58,858 nt of DNA. Origin: Ophiothrix spiculata. Its lineage: Eukaryota; Echinodermata; Ophiuroidea; Amphilepidida; Ophiotrichidae. The position numbers and the translations under genes were made by a program. Under the pieces are notes generated by a model. It did not search any database and was not told the DNA's origin. It was given only the letters and a program-made list of their open reading frames with translations. The stretch is taken from the NCBI GenBank assembly GCA_000969725.1, contig JXSR01S063768.1; one strand, written 5' to 3'. Position 1 is the stretch's first letter, and each line of letters starts with the position of its first letter. Of this stretch, positions 23,590 to 37,377 are shown piece after piece.

Positions 23590-26500
23590 TGATGCATAAT
23601 TCATCATTTCAAATATAAATGTATACAATTTTCATCAGTTCCTATACATAGGTGCTTATGTGAAAAATTTTCGATACCCTTTATTGGTAAAAACCATAGT
23701 TTTGCTAATCTTGATAATTATCAACTTTTAATAATAAAATGATCTTTGAAATGATGATTAAAAAGACCTTGATTTTGTAAATTGGCTTGTGAATCTTTAA
23801 GCTTAACTGAAAACCAACTACTGATTTTACACTGTGAATGGTTGTCCCTGATAGCACTGTGATTAGTTAATGGAAGGTCATGCCTTCTGTTCTTGAGATA
23901 TGCTGTCTTAAGGAAAACATCAGCCTGTGATTATTCCACTTTTATTCTCCTTTTGTCTGAGCCAAAGTTTGTAGTGGTTTGCTGCTGTTTTAATATGTTA
24001 TGTTCGCAAGACAAGCGCGCACAATTATCAGCTATATTAAATGAAGATTGTTGGATTAAGTGTTATCTTAGCAATTCAGACAAGACTGATCAGATGAGTG
24101 CTTTATAATGGTGCCAGTTTTGTTTTAATTGTGGTTTTCCTATTAGTGATTTAAATGTTATGCATACAGTAAACTACATGCCCTTCTATTTGTGAGAAAG
24201 TGTTGGTCTGAAAGTTGTAGATTAAAATAATCTTGTAAGCATCAATTCTTCCTTATAATAAGTGATGCTTGCATCAAAAGCACACATATTATTAAAGATG
24301 TAAGCATGGTATGGACATTGGATCCTTACAAACATGCACACAGAATTTCACATTAATTTAAAATATTTTCTTGAGTAAATATCTGTCCAATAGACCTGTA
24401 GCAACAGACACATACAGCGACAGCCAACATTCAACCATTGTTCATCACATTGCACTCTGATAAAATGCAAGGTATCTTATGACAGAACCAAGGTAACATC
24501 TCGTCTGCATCTATATAGCAAGGAGGTAACGGCTCAAGCATGTCATCGACCCATTCCTCACATACAATGTGTAAACAGCGGTCTTAGCATGCTTAGAAAC
24601 ACACTGACAAGTATGAGGTTTTCCTGTTATAGCGGCACAATGTATATCTATACCATAGATTTCAATGTCTAATAGTATTGACAAAAAACTTGAATGTGTT
24701 TTGACTGATCAGCATGTACTAAGCCATTGACCTCACTCAAGTTGATCGGTTCTACTTCTTTGCTCCTTTATCATATGATTTTCCTTTCTGGCAGGAAAAT
24801 CATAGCAGCAATTGTCCAAACATTGGCACAAGGTTTTTTGCTTGCTTCCAATTTGAAGTGAAGTTCACCTCAATCCCCGGGCCTCAATCCTGGCCTCAAT
24901 AACACATTTGAAAAGACTTTCCTACTTGGTAGATGAATAAAAAGAACTAGATTGAAAAACATATCCACTATGACTTTAAAATTAAATTTTAGAAAAGGCC
25001 TTTATGAACAAGAATGTCAGAGATTTCATTGTTGTTATCTATGATCCTACAACTGATGTTGGAGTTCCATTCCATATGACAACAATACACTAACCTTTCT
25101 ACTCATATATCAGCAATTTCGTTCTATTTTTGGACCAGAATACCTTCATTGATCATATTCTTAAAATCTGCATGTTGTTTTTAAAGCTTCTAGTTGCATT
25201 AAGCAATTTCTATATGTATATTATTGTATATTTAAGGCAGATTTTTTTTATGATAAAATGAACATCAAAGTCTCAATTTTAATCTAGAATTACCACAAAA
25301 TATAAACATACTTGATCAGAATTTGCAATTTTGTAAGGTCCTTTTTGTGTGTGTACGTTCAAACGATAATAAAACACATAACTTTGGAAAAGATCAAACT
25401 GACCTATAATAATCTCAATAAATCCAAATATGAAATTTGAAATAAAATCCTTCCTTCTCATTAATTTTCTAAACAAAGCCTATAATCACCATCCTAACAT
25501 CTGTGGATCTCTGTACTCTATCGTCTTATCCCAACTTTAACAAAATCTCACAAAAAATCACTGTTTTGACTTCTAGCTATAAATATCTAGGCTGCAATTT
25601 TTGCTATAGCTGGTATTTTAGATAGTTATCTAGGCCAGTAACCTAGCTAATGCTTCAATTATGCCATAATGCAGTAATTGAGGTGTTTAAATGGGTTATT
25701 TCATCTAGCATTATATGTCATTTATTTTTGAGTTTTTGATTTATCATAAGTATTTTTACTCAACATTTAGATTTACTACCATCAACGTATGACACATTTC
25801 TGCTAGAAATTATGGTACATTTAAATATTGCACTCAACACTAGATGACATATTTCAGATCAAAATGTACTATATATATATATATTGATCCCTGAGATCAG
25901 ACCTTTTACATTTACTGAATTTAAAAGATACTGATTCACTCAATCTCTACAACCAATTTTGCCTCTTACAAAATAGAACCATCTCGTCATTTAAGCAAAT
26001 TCCTCTTTAAAATGCAGATATGTCTGAAGCCCATATCACTATTTATAGCAGACCAGATCCTTTCTCTTAAAGTTCAGTTCAATAATATACATATAAATCT
26101 ATCCATATTGGCATATGTTCTCTTTTAAAGTAAATATATAAGCTCACATTAACTCTCATCTTACCGTTTGCACAATCGATGATGATGATGAGAGTGCAAA
26201 TTTTCTCGTGCACTATGGAAATGGAAAAGGACAAAGTTGATAAATTTTGCCTTGTTTCTGATCTATAAACCATCATGACTTATTTAAGCTAGATAGATCA
26301 TTTTGAACATTTCTTTGAACAGTACAGTTTCCTCAATTTAATGCAAAACTAATTTACACAATTTATCTAGCTATGCTATACCAAGTGATAAGTATTGGAT
26401 TGTTTCATTTATTCTTTCAAATCCTTAAATTCTTCCAGACTAATAGGCTAAAACACAAAAAATTCAACTAGTTCATGAAAAAACACATACAATTTTGCAA

Positions 26501-28383
26501 AACAAAAAGTATGTAAATAAGAGGCTTAAAACATTTCAATCCTAAATTTAACTGTCTTACACTAATAAAAGAATGTGCAAGAGAGATATATCACATAAAT
26601 AACTGCCCCTAAGAAGACATACCAACTCTGGGAGGAATGATATCATTTCTTACCTCACTTACCGGTGAGGTTCAAGAAGTTCAAACTTGTCAGTTCTTAT
26701 CGAGATACTTTTACACGATGATGTGATGAGCATTGAGTGTGACTTATAGCGAGGCAGCCATACCTGGTATACATCTTGCTATTATTGAGTAGATATGTCA
26801 CTACCAAATCTTGATTGTCTACCTTTCATGCGATGTACATTAAAGATTTCTTCAGAGTGCTAATATCTTTTGGTGTGAGGGGTACCCTAAACACAATAAT
26901 AATGGCACACTATTTCCTTGTATGCATGTATGCAATACTTTGTTTGCATATTTTTAAAAAGGGAAGATTGTTAACAGAGAATGATCTGAGATATTAAAAC
27001 TACATGGAGTCAAATATTGACTAGCTGACTCTTGCAACATGTACATTGAGGAATAAATTCATAGCTATGTCGATTTGCACATTCCTTTTGCCACGTTATA
27101 CAAAATACAATGATCTTTTATACAGTAACCAGAGACCTTTGACAAGCTTTCCACAAGCAGTGATTTAATTTATTTCTCCTTGTGCTGTCATGATTGCTTG
27201 GATTTCCCATATGGTACTTCTTGAGCTCCTTAACACAGGTTTACTGTTTCAAAACTGGAGATAATCTGCTATCTTGGCAACAAGAAGTCAGCACCATACC
27301 TTGTGTTCTGCTGGAAATGCCTTAATATGCATTCAACATAGGAAAAAAAGATGCACTTTTTGATATGATTTGAAACTGAACAGTAAACAGAATTAGTTCT
27401 GTATTTCATCACAATTGTTTCAGACAATCAATTCAATTTCTACATTCAATCGACTTCTAAAGACAATTTTGCATTGGCTTTGAAAGACATATTTCATCAT
27501 ATCAAAATTAACATCACTGAAAACACTCTCATTGAAAACACAAGACTTTAATAACAAATTATCTAAACACTTCAAGCTCAAAAGATCCATAAATACTCTA
27601 CTTATTTGTGAAATATTCTCTTACAATAAATAAACAGAGTGCTTTACAATATCAGCTAAGAGTCTCTATTTTTAGCATACAAAATTAAAAGATCTATAAT
27701 TTATTCAAACAGACATCAGCAAATCATCAGAATTAAATTCTCAGAAAACTACTTCATTTCAAATGACCTTGAAGTTAAGAAATAGAGGAACATTATTTTG
27801 TTTCTGGGTACTTATTTTGTTTCAGTTTTTGTTGTTGAGAGCTTCTACAAGAAGAAGAAGCTTATATTACAAAGCTAAGAAAAATACAATGACATAGTAT
27901 TAATTTGGAAAGACATTTTGATAAATTCAGTTATACACAGGTGCATTTCAACTTGAGCTATTATGAAAATGACTAATTTGCTACAGGAAACAAGAATTTC
28001 TTTTCTTCAACTTGGCCTTGGCATATGTGATTAAATTCCAATCCAATATCTTCCTTGTTATGACTTTGCCAGGTATTCGTCGATTTGCTGCATACTCGAA
28101 AGCACTAAGATTAACTTGTGATCTTCCATACTGCAATTTCACATAATTACAAGGATTGAGAAGCAGTAATATGGAATAGCAATATATGTAATGAGATTTT
28201 ACCCATAACACAGCTTATCATAAGTGCTTCAGTCAGACATATGTATCAGGAACATGTTTTTGTTTAAAATACATAAAACTGAATGCTTATTTTTCTCTTT
28301 TCTCAACAATTGTGAGAGCAATTATTTTCATGTGGTGAAATCACAACTGCTTTCCTATAGAATAAAATCTATATTTAAAACTA
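23590..28383. other. Unit 2 non-coding stretch
   Basis: Collinear with 5,500-10,340 of unit 1. It includes the kept blocks at 24,431-24,583 and 27,981-28,130 (minus-strand open frames, see the unit 1 entries) and a 250-bp segment at 27,045-27,295 absent from unit 1. There is a short (TA)n run near 25,871. No gene called. Confidence 0.45.
27981..28130 (-). other. Candidate exon or exon relic, unit 2
   Basis: Same block as at 9,941-10,090: acceptor AATTGCAG, frame YGRSQVNLSAFEYAANRR, stop at 27,981-27,983. Relative to unit 1, G to R, P to T and Q to K changes are seen and one change is silent. The frame also continues upstream through the presumed intron. Confidence 0.25.
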
Positions 28384-28387
28384 TTAA

Positions 28388-28725
28388 GAGTAGGTATTCC
28401 GATCTAGTGACAAATTAAACATATACCTTTTCCATATTTGAATAAGGGTCATCACCTCAATAAAGCAATTGTAAAGTCACATTCACTTAACTTGAGCCAA
28501 ATTAATGCTACAGGCAAAAATGTGTCTGAGAGTGACCCATAGAAACATATAGGATATTTATTTTTGTTAACAAAATATACCAGTAATTGAGCAATTTTTG
28601 ACCATATCTCTTCAATGAATCATAATATGGACATTTACAGGGATTGTGAGAAAAATATGATCTTTCGCATGGTATCAAAATCTCCAATTTGATTTTGTGA
28701 GTGAAAGTGATCAGAACACACACCT
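28388..28725. mobile_element. Second TTAA-flanked MITE, 338 bp
   Basis: It interrupts unit 2 relative to unit 1 (site near 10,325-10,340) and is bounded by TTAA at 28,384-28,387 and 28,726-28,729. The ends are weakly inverted (about 11 of 17 positions). The right end, read inwards, AGGTGTGTGTTCTGATC, resembles the end of the MITE at 5,587. Both elements contain GAGAAAAATATGA followed by ATCAAAATCTC or ACCAAAATCTC. They are therefore two diverged members of one family. Confidence 0.65.
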
Positions 28726-28729
28726 TTAA

Positions 28730-31700
28730 AACATGTAGTAAAACAAGTTAGTGTACATATTTTGTATAATTGTTATTGACTTACTAAACAAGAAACCTAT
28801 TATTACATACTAAAAACATGAATTATGGTAGGTAATAAGGATTTTGTGTTTAACACATGTTTGATTTTAAGCTCAATATGTTAAGCATTAGAGCTTTTAT
28901 TATATTATCATAGACATTTTTTACTTTTCAATCAACCGAAAATGTAGCCACCTTGGTAAATAAATATACAAACTGTATTGCCTTTGGGAAATGTTTCTTT
29001 AAAAAGGTTTTAGATAGCAACAGATTCACAGGCTTAAAATATCAAAAGCTACACGAATTTGCAGCATTTAAAAAAAAATTAAATGTCACTTCAATATTGC
29101 ATTATTTTGCTATTGAAATACATGTAAAACCCTTGATGTATCATTTATTGGTATTTCTAATCTTCAAGTATAATTTTCTCTTCAATTTCAATATGATTCC
29201 ATTACTGTTTCGATCCAAACCATTTGTAATATCCACAGTACTTCATGAAGGTGTACGCTGTATACATCTACTACCAAGGGATCTCTTCCATACGTCATAT
29301 CTAGGTAAGAAAAACAATGTCCAAATTCATTCATATGAAACCCAGATCTTCATTCACCAATATATTTTCATTTGCACAGTGCCAGCATACTATGCAAGTT
29401 CACAGGCTGGTAACTCATCCTAAGATTGCTTGCCAGCTATTTGTCTTAGCACAAATGAGAATGCTATCTCCCAAAACAAACACTGTTAAAAGAGGTAATT
29501 TTCCATATTGAAATATTTGCCGAGAGCTAATTCCACTCTCTAACCAGATTATTTCGACATTACAGAGGAGATATTGTGTGTATACCACCTTTATCTAGAT
29601 TTTATCTGTCTGGAGAAACTTCATTGAAAGCTTTATATTATATTGTAGATATTCAGAACACAAAAATAAAACCAGGTGGAAATATTTGTACTTTTATAAA
29701 CTGGTAAGGCTGGACTCCATTACTGAAGATGAGTGTAAACAAGATATAATCTGCCGTATTGCTCTTGGCTAATATGTCACTGACCTTTTGCCTTATCATT
29801 GTCAAATATTTTCCTCCTTATCTTACGAAACCATTCTTCAAAATATTTGGCAATTTAATCAGGAGTTACATCCATTATCTTCAATAAACTTATATCAATT
29901 GGTGCACAGCTTTCTTTGAATTATTTTAAACGAGTAATAAACAAACAAAATAAAAATATAAAAAAACAAACAAACTTTTCAATTTTCAAATGCAAGATAC
30001 TGCAATTTTCAAATGAAGCAAAAACCAAATTTTAATAACATGTTTTGTAGAACGATATTCTCTGATAAGGATAACTTCTTTATCTTTCAACACATTTTGT
30101 TTCACAAGACAAAAGACAGAATAATGGTATACTTTTGTTTTAACAATTTGCATACTATAGTAAGTAGGGTTTGTATTTATGGTACGTTTGTTTTCAAGTA
30201 TTACCAACCCTACAAATACCTAGACTGAGGGAATGAAAATGAAACATATGTTCACCTAAAGATACTGCTCACTACACATATATCTTATCAAATAAAATTC
30301 AGCCTTGAAGCAAGCAGCACCAGAAATATCAATTTTGGGACACATGATTTTAATTATAGTACTTGAGACACAGTAGATGGCTGTTATGAATATTCATGAG
30401 TTTGATGTGGAGCCAGATGTCTGCATAGGAAGCAGAATAATATCTTTATACTCGGTCCTCATTTACATTTCATATGGTAAACATGCTAGATCTTGGCTCC
30501 TTCGATATTGTCAGGAGAGAAAATGGATACTAAATTGTCATATTTTAAGACACTTGATTTCAAAACTGAAAGTAAGACTGTACTTAACATATTATAAGTA
30601 GGTGATTACTACTGTCTCCAACAAATTTGTTTTATTAAAGAGCATTTCAACCACCATTTTGAATACAGAATAAAATATATGACCATTACTTGCATTTATA
30701 CTATGCATAAATTGGTATAAAATTTGTATAAATTTCTTGGACAGAGAAGAAATCTCACTTTTATGATCACATACAATAACAATAAAGCTTCTCTTACGAG
30801 GCAATATTTAGTATTCTTGTCACTGATGAGTATAAAGCAAGTACAGACTATTGATTATAGATATTGCATAAATTAAGTGCATATCTTGAACTTAGCAAAC
30901 TTTCAAAAACATGTGACCAATAAGATAAGTCAATAAATTGGCATTACCCTGACATTTCAGTTGTAAGGATATGTCATGACCAATATGTACTAAAGTAGAT
31001 GGGCAAAAAATTATCTCTTTTATCAAGTTGCATACTTATATCTTGACTTTTCGAAGCAGATGCCCTTTTGCCATTTCAGAACCATCTTACCTGGGATTAC
31101 CCTACTCCAGGTCAACATCAGTATGCATAATTCCCCTCTCAAGTCCCAAGTGATCAGTCATTCTCTCTTGAGGATTTCTTAATACTCCGTATAAGTCACT
31201 TATTTGCCATCTTAGAACTAACAAGTATTACACAGCCTGCATATTAAATCCATTTGTCACATGCATAGAATGTTGATGAAGCTTAATATCATCAAAACAT
31301 CTTAATGGAACATAAAGCATTCATGCTCGAAATATCTCAGCTGCTAAAGTATGAAACAAAATATTCAGCGTAACAAAACTTGATAAAATTTCTGATTTTG
31401 CCAAGAATTTTCATTGGGAGTTGAGTTCACCCTGTAATACAACATCATATGCAAAATTGATGCTTGTGTTTTTTGACTTTCTTTTTCAACTTCAAAAATT
31501 GAGTGAAAAATACTTTTTCACATAGGTTAAAGTTTTTGTTGTTATAAAATGTTGAAACTTCTTAACAAGTCTCAACTTTCATTCATTTGAAAACAAAATC
31601 CGTGAGTCAAAAAGAAAAATGTTTTATATTTTATTATAATAACTATTACTAATGTTGATGTTCTTGTACACACATACTTGAATATATCTTACAACATCAT

Positions 31701-34180
31701 AGGATTGTACATTTTCTCCATTCCTTTAAACTAAATACAAGCTTTACTTAAAAAAAGCAATTACATATTGTGTACCAACTCCTGTTATTTTGGTATTAAT
31801 CCTGTATGCTATTTAGAGATATTCCATGTATCTTATTTTTACACTGAAGAAAGAGGGAAAAAGACAAACTTGGCACCTGCTTAAAATTAGGAATATCTTT
31901 ATATTTTTAATAGCCAAGGTTCCCCTACATCATCTGACTCTACCTCTAGGGTGCTCACTTTCTGAAGATCTGCAAAAACGACCACCGATTTGGAAGTCAC
32001 ATTCATTCAGATCACTGTATTGAAATTGAAAGCAATATGTTGAAATCACGTCTAAATGTATTATTTTGGTTTTCTGTGTACTGCCACTTTTCAATGGAAT
32101 AAAGAGTTCTAACATTCAGAAAGGATATAAAATAGAAGGACAGAAATGCAAGTCAAAACAGTTAAAATACGATGATTTAAAAAAACCTTAATCAACTTGG
32201 AATACTCATTATTTCCTGTAATCCTTTTGATGCAGAGAAGATTTAGCTTCCTGGAAGTGAGTTGCTTTTTAAAGACTTGGGACTTTGTTTCCTCTGCCAA
32301 TTTATGCTTAACCAAGTAATAGTACATTCATGTATGATTACATGAATGTTAAACATGACAAAGACATTTATAAATAGAAATTCAAAATACTAAAAAACCT
32401 CAAGTTAATTCAAAACAGATTAGATGGTTATGAATATGAAGTAAATTGGAAAAAACAAGCTTACAAGTCTAGTCAAAACTGTCTTTCACAAAATCAAATT
32501 TTTATCATTACATATCCTCCCTACAGGATTCAACACAAAATGTAATTGTCATGTTAGCTTCAAATATAGCAAGAACATGATTGGATTTCATATAACATCA
32601 TGCTTAGCTAAGCTTAGCTTTACTGTAAGCACTAACAAACTCAACCCTAGGACATGAAGTTCATTCTATTGCATGAATTATGTTGTTTTATGATGACATC
32701 TGAGAGGAGTTTCTCCTCAAAGTCAGAGTGTTGAGCTTGATTTACCAGGAATATGGTTGCATGGCTTTATCATGCATCCTATGTAATGCGACTGCCCTAC
32801 TTTCATAATAATATGACCTAACATAAAGTTGTCAAATATTGATGTGATTTGTTAGATAGAAAGGTGATCTTTTTTATTTTTCAGACTATTAGCGAAGCAG
32901 AACAGCAAAGATTTGTCTGTTTCATACAGCTGATTTATGCATAATACTAGAACAGACTTTCAAAGACCACACTTTCTGACTTTAAGAACTTGAAAATGAA
33001 ACTTGGAGATGCAATTAATGATCCATGTGCCTAAACCCTCACTTCTTTTCTTTCTATAAGGATGAATAAAATATAAAGCCACTCTGCCAAAATTTCAATT
33101 GATTCTGATCATTCCTATTCAAGTTGGGAAGCTTACAACGTTTTATTTTATTTTTAATCCATAGATTAGACAATTTTTCTCAGAATACAAACAGAATAGA
33201 AACATTTTGGATTTCTAATATGAAAAGGCAGACAAAAAAGGAAATAATCATAAAATGCAATAAGCTATTTGACTGTTTAATTCCTTTAACAAAGCTTTTG
33301 TAAAAATTGGCTAATACCATTTAAGCTTTACCTAATGTACAAAAATGCAATTAAAAGGAAGCTTGTTACTAAAGCATGAGATTAATTACTCTACAAATAC
33401 ACTGATTATTTGTACTCAGTACTTGAACATTTGTCTTTCAGCCAAACATTAAACACACTTAATTTTTGTTGGCTTGATAAAATTCCACCCTGAAGGAATT
33501 CATTAAGTAACATTTAGTCACAAAATCAGCACAAACTTATTCTGTATCTATGCATCTGATACCCTCTACTGACACAAGATTTCATTTAAAGGCGCACCCC
33601 ACAAATCAAGCGAAAACATAAATCTGCCCAAGCAGTATCAATTTGTCTCAAGGTTTCTGTCTATTAATAAGTCAAAATCAATCATCATTTGTGACATAAA
33701 TCATTTGCATCGCATCGCTCTTGCTTCATATTTTAAGCCGTTACATATGGAATTGATTATGTATACGAAGTACTTGAACACTATCTATGGGCAAAAACAG
33801 TGCATAAGTAAACACACTTCAGAGATAATTTACCTCAATTTGATGAAACTTCATCCCTTGGGATTCCTTGGATAGTGACAAGTAGTTGGAAATCAGAATT
33901 AATGCGTACAAGTTACTCTGTGTAAAAACATGGACTTTATTTATTAGCTATGCTCTTGATGATAGGAGAGGAGTTTGAAAGGTTTGGGATGATGGACTTT
34001 GTAAATTGTAACATCCAGCGAGTGCAGGACACTGGAGATGACAAATCAGCTTTCTTTGTTCCGCACATAAAGAGTTCAATGACATTACAGAAAGAATGGA
34101 AAGAAATTTCATTTTGACATGAGATACAGTTGCACATTAATGATATACTAGGTTTTACAATGTATGGACAACTCATGTTA
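28730..34180. other. Unit 2 non-coding stretch
   Basis: Collinear with 10,340-15,930 of unit 1. The frame at 28,953-29,423 (156 codons, plus) is the longest outside the LINE. It has no counterpart of that length in unit 1, where indels break it, so I treat it as chance. The candidate exon at 31,106-31,217 lies here. Confidence 0.45.
31106..31217 (-). other. Best candidate exon (112 nt), unit 2
   Basis: Same length and splice-site pair as 12,603-12,714. The frame reads LRWQISDLYGVLRNPQERMT then DHLGLERGIMHTDVDL. Against unit 1 there are three replacements (R to S, R to G, F to L) and one silent change. Confidence 0.35.
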
Positions 34181-34314
34181 ATGATCTAAAATCGTACATT
34201 CTTTCCATTATTCTGTCTTTCACATCACGGAGGCGTCCCTTGAATTTAATGCATATGCACTATTGGGATAAGCCTGGCTTTCCGCAGAATGTTATAAATA
34301 TTTTTTTTTTAAAT
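34181..34314. repeat. Short insertion private to unit 2, A-rich end
   Basis: About 134 bp absent from unit 1 (site near 15,948). On the minus strand it begins with an A-run (34,301-34,313) and has an open stretch FKGRLRDVKDRIMERMYDF. The origin is unknown; it could be a processed fragment inserted in the plus direction with a T-run, or a piece of a repeat. No clear target duplication. Confidence 0.35.
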
Positions 34315-34819
34315 AGCATCCCTTTTTTCATCATTTATTTTTTCAAGCTGTCGTACTGCAACATTAACTACCATTAATGGCTCAATTAATCAAAGCTATA
34401 AATCTGATACAAGATCTATGCATAACCTTTTTTACCAGATCTGTGTTGGAGCTTTGACTCAAGTTCTGAGCTATAACACTCTATGGCATTTTTTCCTTTT
34501 ACCTTCCATTGTTAGGTAAACATAATGGCATGTATTCCATGTATCCATCTTGATCTCTTACACATTCATTACTGATTGTTTTTAGACAAATTGCATCAGG
34601 ATCTCATAGGAGATTAACACCGTTTTGATGGAAATTACGGCGATATGCAGTCCCTAAAAAGTATTAATTAATCAAACTGTCATGTACATACATTTAAGGA
34701 ACACTACACATCAAATGTAATCATTTACATATTGAGATATTTCATGTTACTTATTTCATAGGGATGCAAATTTGTACAAAATGAAAGAAATGATAATCAA
34801 AATGAAGTTTTGCCATTAT

Positions 34820-34869
34820 NNNNNNNNNNNNNNNNNNNNNNNNNNNNNNNNNNNNNNNNNNNNNNNNNN
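34820..34869. other. Assembly gap of 50 N, probably artificial
   Basis: The 20 bases before the gap (34,800-34,819) and after it (34,870-34,889) are the same, AAATGAAGTTTTGCCATTAT. Unit 1 has this text once (about 16,404-16,423) and continues without extra sequence. The most likely reading is two contigs that overlap by 20 bases, scaffolded with a default gap. Confidence 0.85.
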
Positions 34870-36282
34870 AAATGAAGTTTTGCCATTATTGTCTCTCACC
34901 TTTTTTTTAAATCACATAATTAATTCTGTGTCAAAATATCCGTAAACTGATAATTTACAAAAAAAGTACCGGCAATATTACAAGTATCAACGTTTTTGGT
35001 CTGAGAGAGAGCTACATGAAGGTAGGTGCACAGACATTTTTAACATATTTTACATATTACACATGATTAGCAAATTCAATTCTGACTATCATTCCTACCA
35101 TGTTACAGATAAATCAAAAGAAAAATTAGTATCTCTATATATTATATCTGATATTACTGTTGATCTTCTATATACAACAACCAATTAAAATGTCTTTCCA
35201 AACGTTGCAATCATGATTTTCAAAGGTTAATATGTTAATTTGAGTGATTGGCCACCAAGGTAGACAACAGACTCAGCTTTTATCAGATACCTAGCAACTT
35301 TAGTACTTCATGCACTAATTCATTAAAACGCCTACGTATTCCTAGCTATCAACCTATTTAAATGAATGTCGCCATTACTGTAACATGATCGACCTTATAA
35401 ATACCAACTAACATGACGCGATCAATGTAGGATAAAATTTAATTCAAATATGATTATGGCTTTACAAGAAACTGTTGATTTTCTTGTGTCATTTTCAGGG
35501 TTTTTTTTGGTTATAATTTTTGATTCTACAAAATGCAAGAATAAAGAAGCTTGCAATATGACATGATCCAAATTCATGACTAGACCATTGTAGCTAAACA
35601 ACAGTTTTCTGCTCCATTTCCCCAATTATCATTCTATATCAAATGTTTATCAAACAAAGTGATGCATACATGGGAGGAAAGCTTGACAAAAAGCTTAAGC
35701 AGACTCAAAATAAACACAGTTGCACTAACGGTCATAGGAAAGAGATGCATACGAGGGGACAAGTGTACTAATCCATTTCTACAAGCGGAAGAACTTTTCA
35801 AGAAGGCATGTCTCAAGCAGTATTGTACATTTTCTTATTCCACTCAAATTTTGACTTGTGATTTTAAATTTGCATTTTCAATAATATTCCAAAAAACACT
35901 TTGGTATTGAACATGATAATATAGTATCAGGTTTAAAAAGACAGGATGTGTAAGTTAAGCATCATGAGGCAAATGGAATGGTATAACTTTTCATTGAACC
36001 TAAACAATCAGACCTTTCATGTTTAATGTCTAAATACTATGCTACAAGTGTAATTATGAGTATAAAACTGCCATAAATGATTAACAAAAGTAAAAGAACT
36101 TACCTATGATAGCAAAGATGTCCACACAGATGAGTCAAGGTACATGGAATAAAACAGAACAGAGAAATAACAGATTTAGAATTGTGTGAAAACAATAAGC
36201 AAGTTAGACTTATGGTATCCAAGAAACCTGACGCATAGTTACTATTTTTATTTTACAGATATTACAAAGAAATTTGAAAACA
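34870..36282. other. Unit 2 non-coding stretch with identical block
   Basis: Collinear with 16,410-17,770. It holds 36,071-36,182, identical to 17,581-17,692, with the donor at 36,104. The frame at 35,659-35,910 partly parallels 17,152-17,421 in unit 1 but differs by indels. No gene called. Confidence 0.4.
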
Positions 36283-36960
36283 AGTAGTGGTTACAAGTTC
36301 TCAGATTTAGTTTTGGTCAAAAGTTAATCAAAATGTACAAGTATCAGGATTGGTATAACAAAATGTTTGGCACCATCCACATTGGCCTCTCTATGTAAAC
36401 AGAATCTCTGCCAGAGGAGTTGTACCCATAACACAAAGACACTGCCTCGACCACAACAAGAGGGGGTTCAGGCCTTGACTCTATGTGCTTTGAGCAGTGT
36501 TAAGATGGGATCCTCAAGGACTCAGCCAGGTGCATAATTAGTCAGCAAAATGGTGAAACATCAAAACCATTAGTAAATAACTGGATATGTAATTCATAAA
36601 CCTAACAAAAAATATGCTTTTAGCACAGGTTTAAGATACAGTTGACAAACAAGCATCCCACTTTTGCATCTTGATTTTTTGAGAAATTCTTTTCATTGTA
36701 ACAACTTTTTTTTATTTGTTCTAGTACCTGGAATCATTTGTGTCCTGGGCCAACGACTCATTCATTGACACTATAAGTCTGTAACAGAGGACACCCCAAA
36801 TCAAATGTCTGGCAGGCCAACACTTCAGGGACTATACTGGATGTTACACTAACAGTTAGCTTCATAAAGAAAAACAAAATCATCTCATAAGACAACAATT
36901 TGGGCTTTGATACTTGTAAGCTTGGATAGATTGATAATTGGAGAAATGAGGGCTATAAAT
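36283..36960. other. Unit 2 sequence with no counterpart in unit 1
   Basis: Between the 112-bp identical block and the minisatellite remnant, this segment replaces a different sequence in unit 1 (17,780-17,940). Its centre (36,370-36,540) has higher GC than its surroundings, but no frame, tRNA-like box or terminal repeat that I can see. It may be an unrecognised repeat fragment. Confidence 0.35.
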
Positions 36961-37282
36961 GTGGTAACATATAAACAATGAAGATTTGATCAAAATGAAA
37001 TCATAACATTTTAATTCATATCTCATTGCCAACTTGCACAGAAGTAAAAATGTTCAACCTGTCCTAAATGTCAGCTCACTTGAGGCAACATGGCATAAGA
37101 CATAAGGGCCGAGTAATTCTTGAGGGAATGATCTAAATTAGATTTAGGAAGAGTGCCTCCAGGGAATTCATGGTTTCATTAAAAGTTTACTCAATTTGAC
37201 ATCTTACTCTCTTGACTCATAACTGCATCAAGGAATATGATTTACCTCTTGTTATATGGACAATGAAGACATGGACACTCTT

Positions 37283-37345
37283 TTAAGTGCTGATAAAGGT
37301 ACAGAATGGAACAGGTAAGTGATAAGTGCTGGTACAGGAATGGAA
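37283..37345. repeat. Remnant of the 39-bp minisatellite
   Basis: About one and a half copies of the repeat seen at 18,270-18,545, again with GGTAAGTGATAAG. It marks the junction between units 2 and 3. Confidence 0.85.
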
Positions 37346-37377
37346 CGTACAATGTACTTCTGTTTCTACTGCTATCC

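Larger units (their letters stand above)
18546..37345 (+). repeat. Tandem segmental duplication, unit 2 (about 18.8 kb)
   Basis: This is the second head-to-tail copy of the same unit and starts just after the 39-bp minisatellite. Its first part (about 18,550-24,900) is closest to unit 3 (37,346-43,730), around 93 percent in the stretch near 20,380-20,620 compared with 40,130-40,370. Its later part is closest to unit 1. Private features are a mariner-like element, a fold-back element, a SINE, a TTAA MITE, about 250 bp at 27,045-27,295 that unit 1 lacks, and a short insertion at 34,181-34,314. It contains one 50-N gap. Confidence 0.85.

Noticed and set aside
25871-25884. Short TA microsatellite
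   Set aside because: The run is too short and too common in AT-rich DNA to be worth separate annotation.
28953-29423. Longest open frame outside the LINE (156 codons, plus strand)
   Set aside because: Unit 1 (about 10,540-11,010) carries the same DNA but indels break the frame. It has no recognisable domain, and its composition is that of translated AT-rich DNA.
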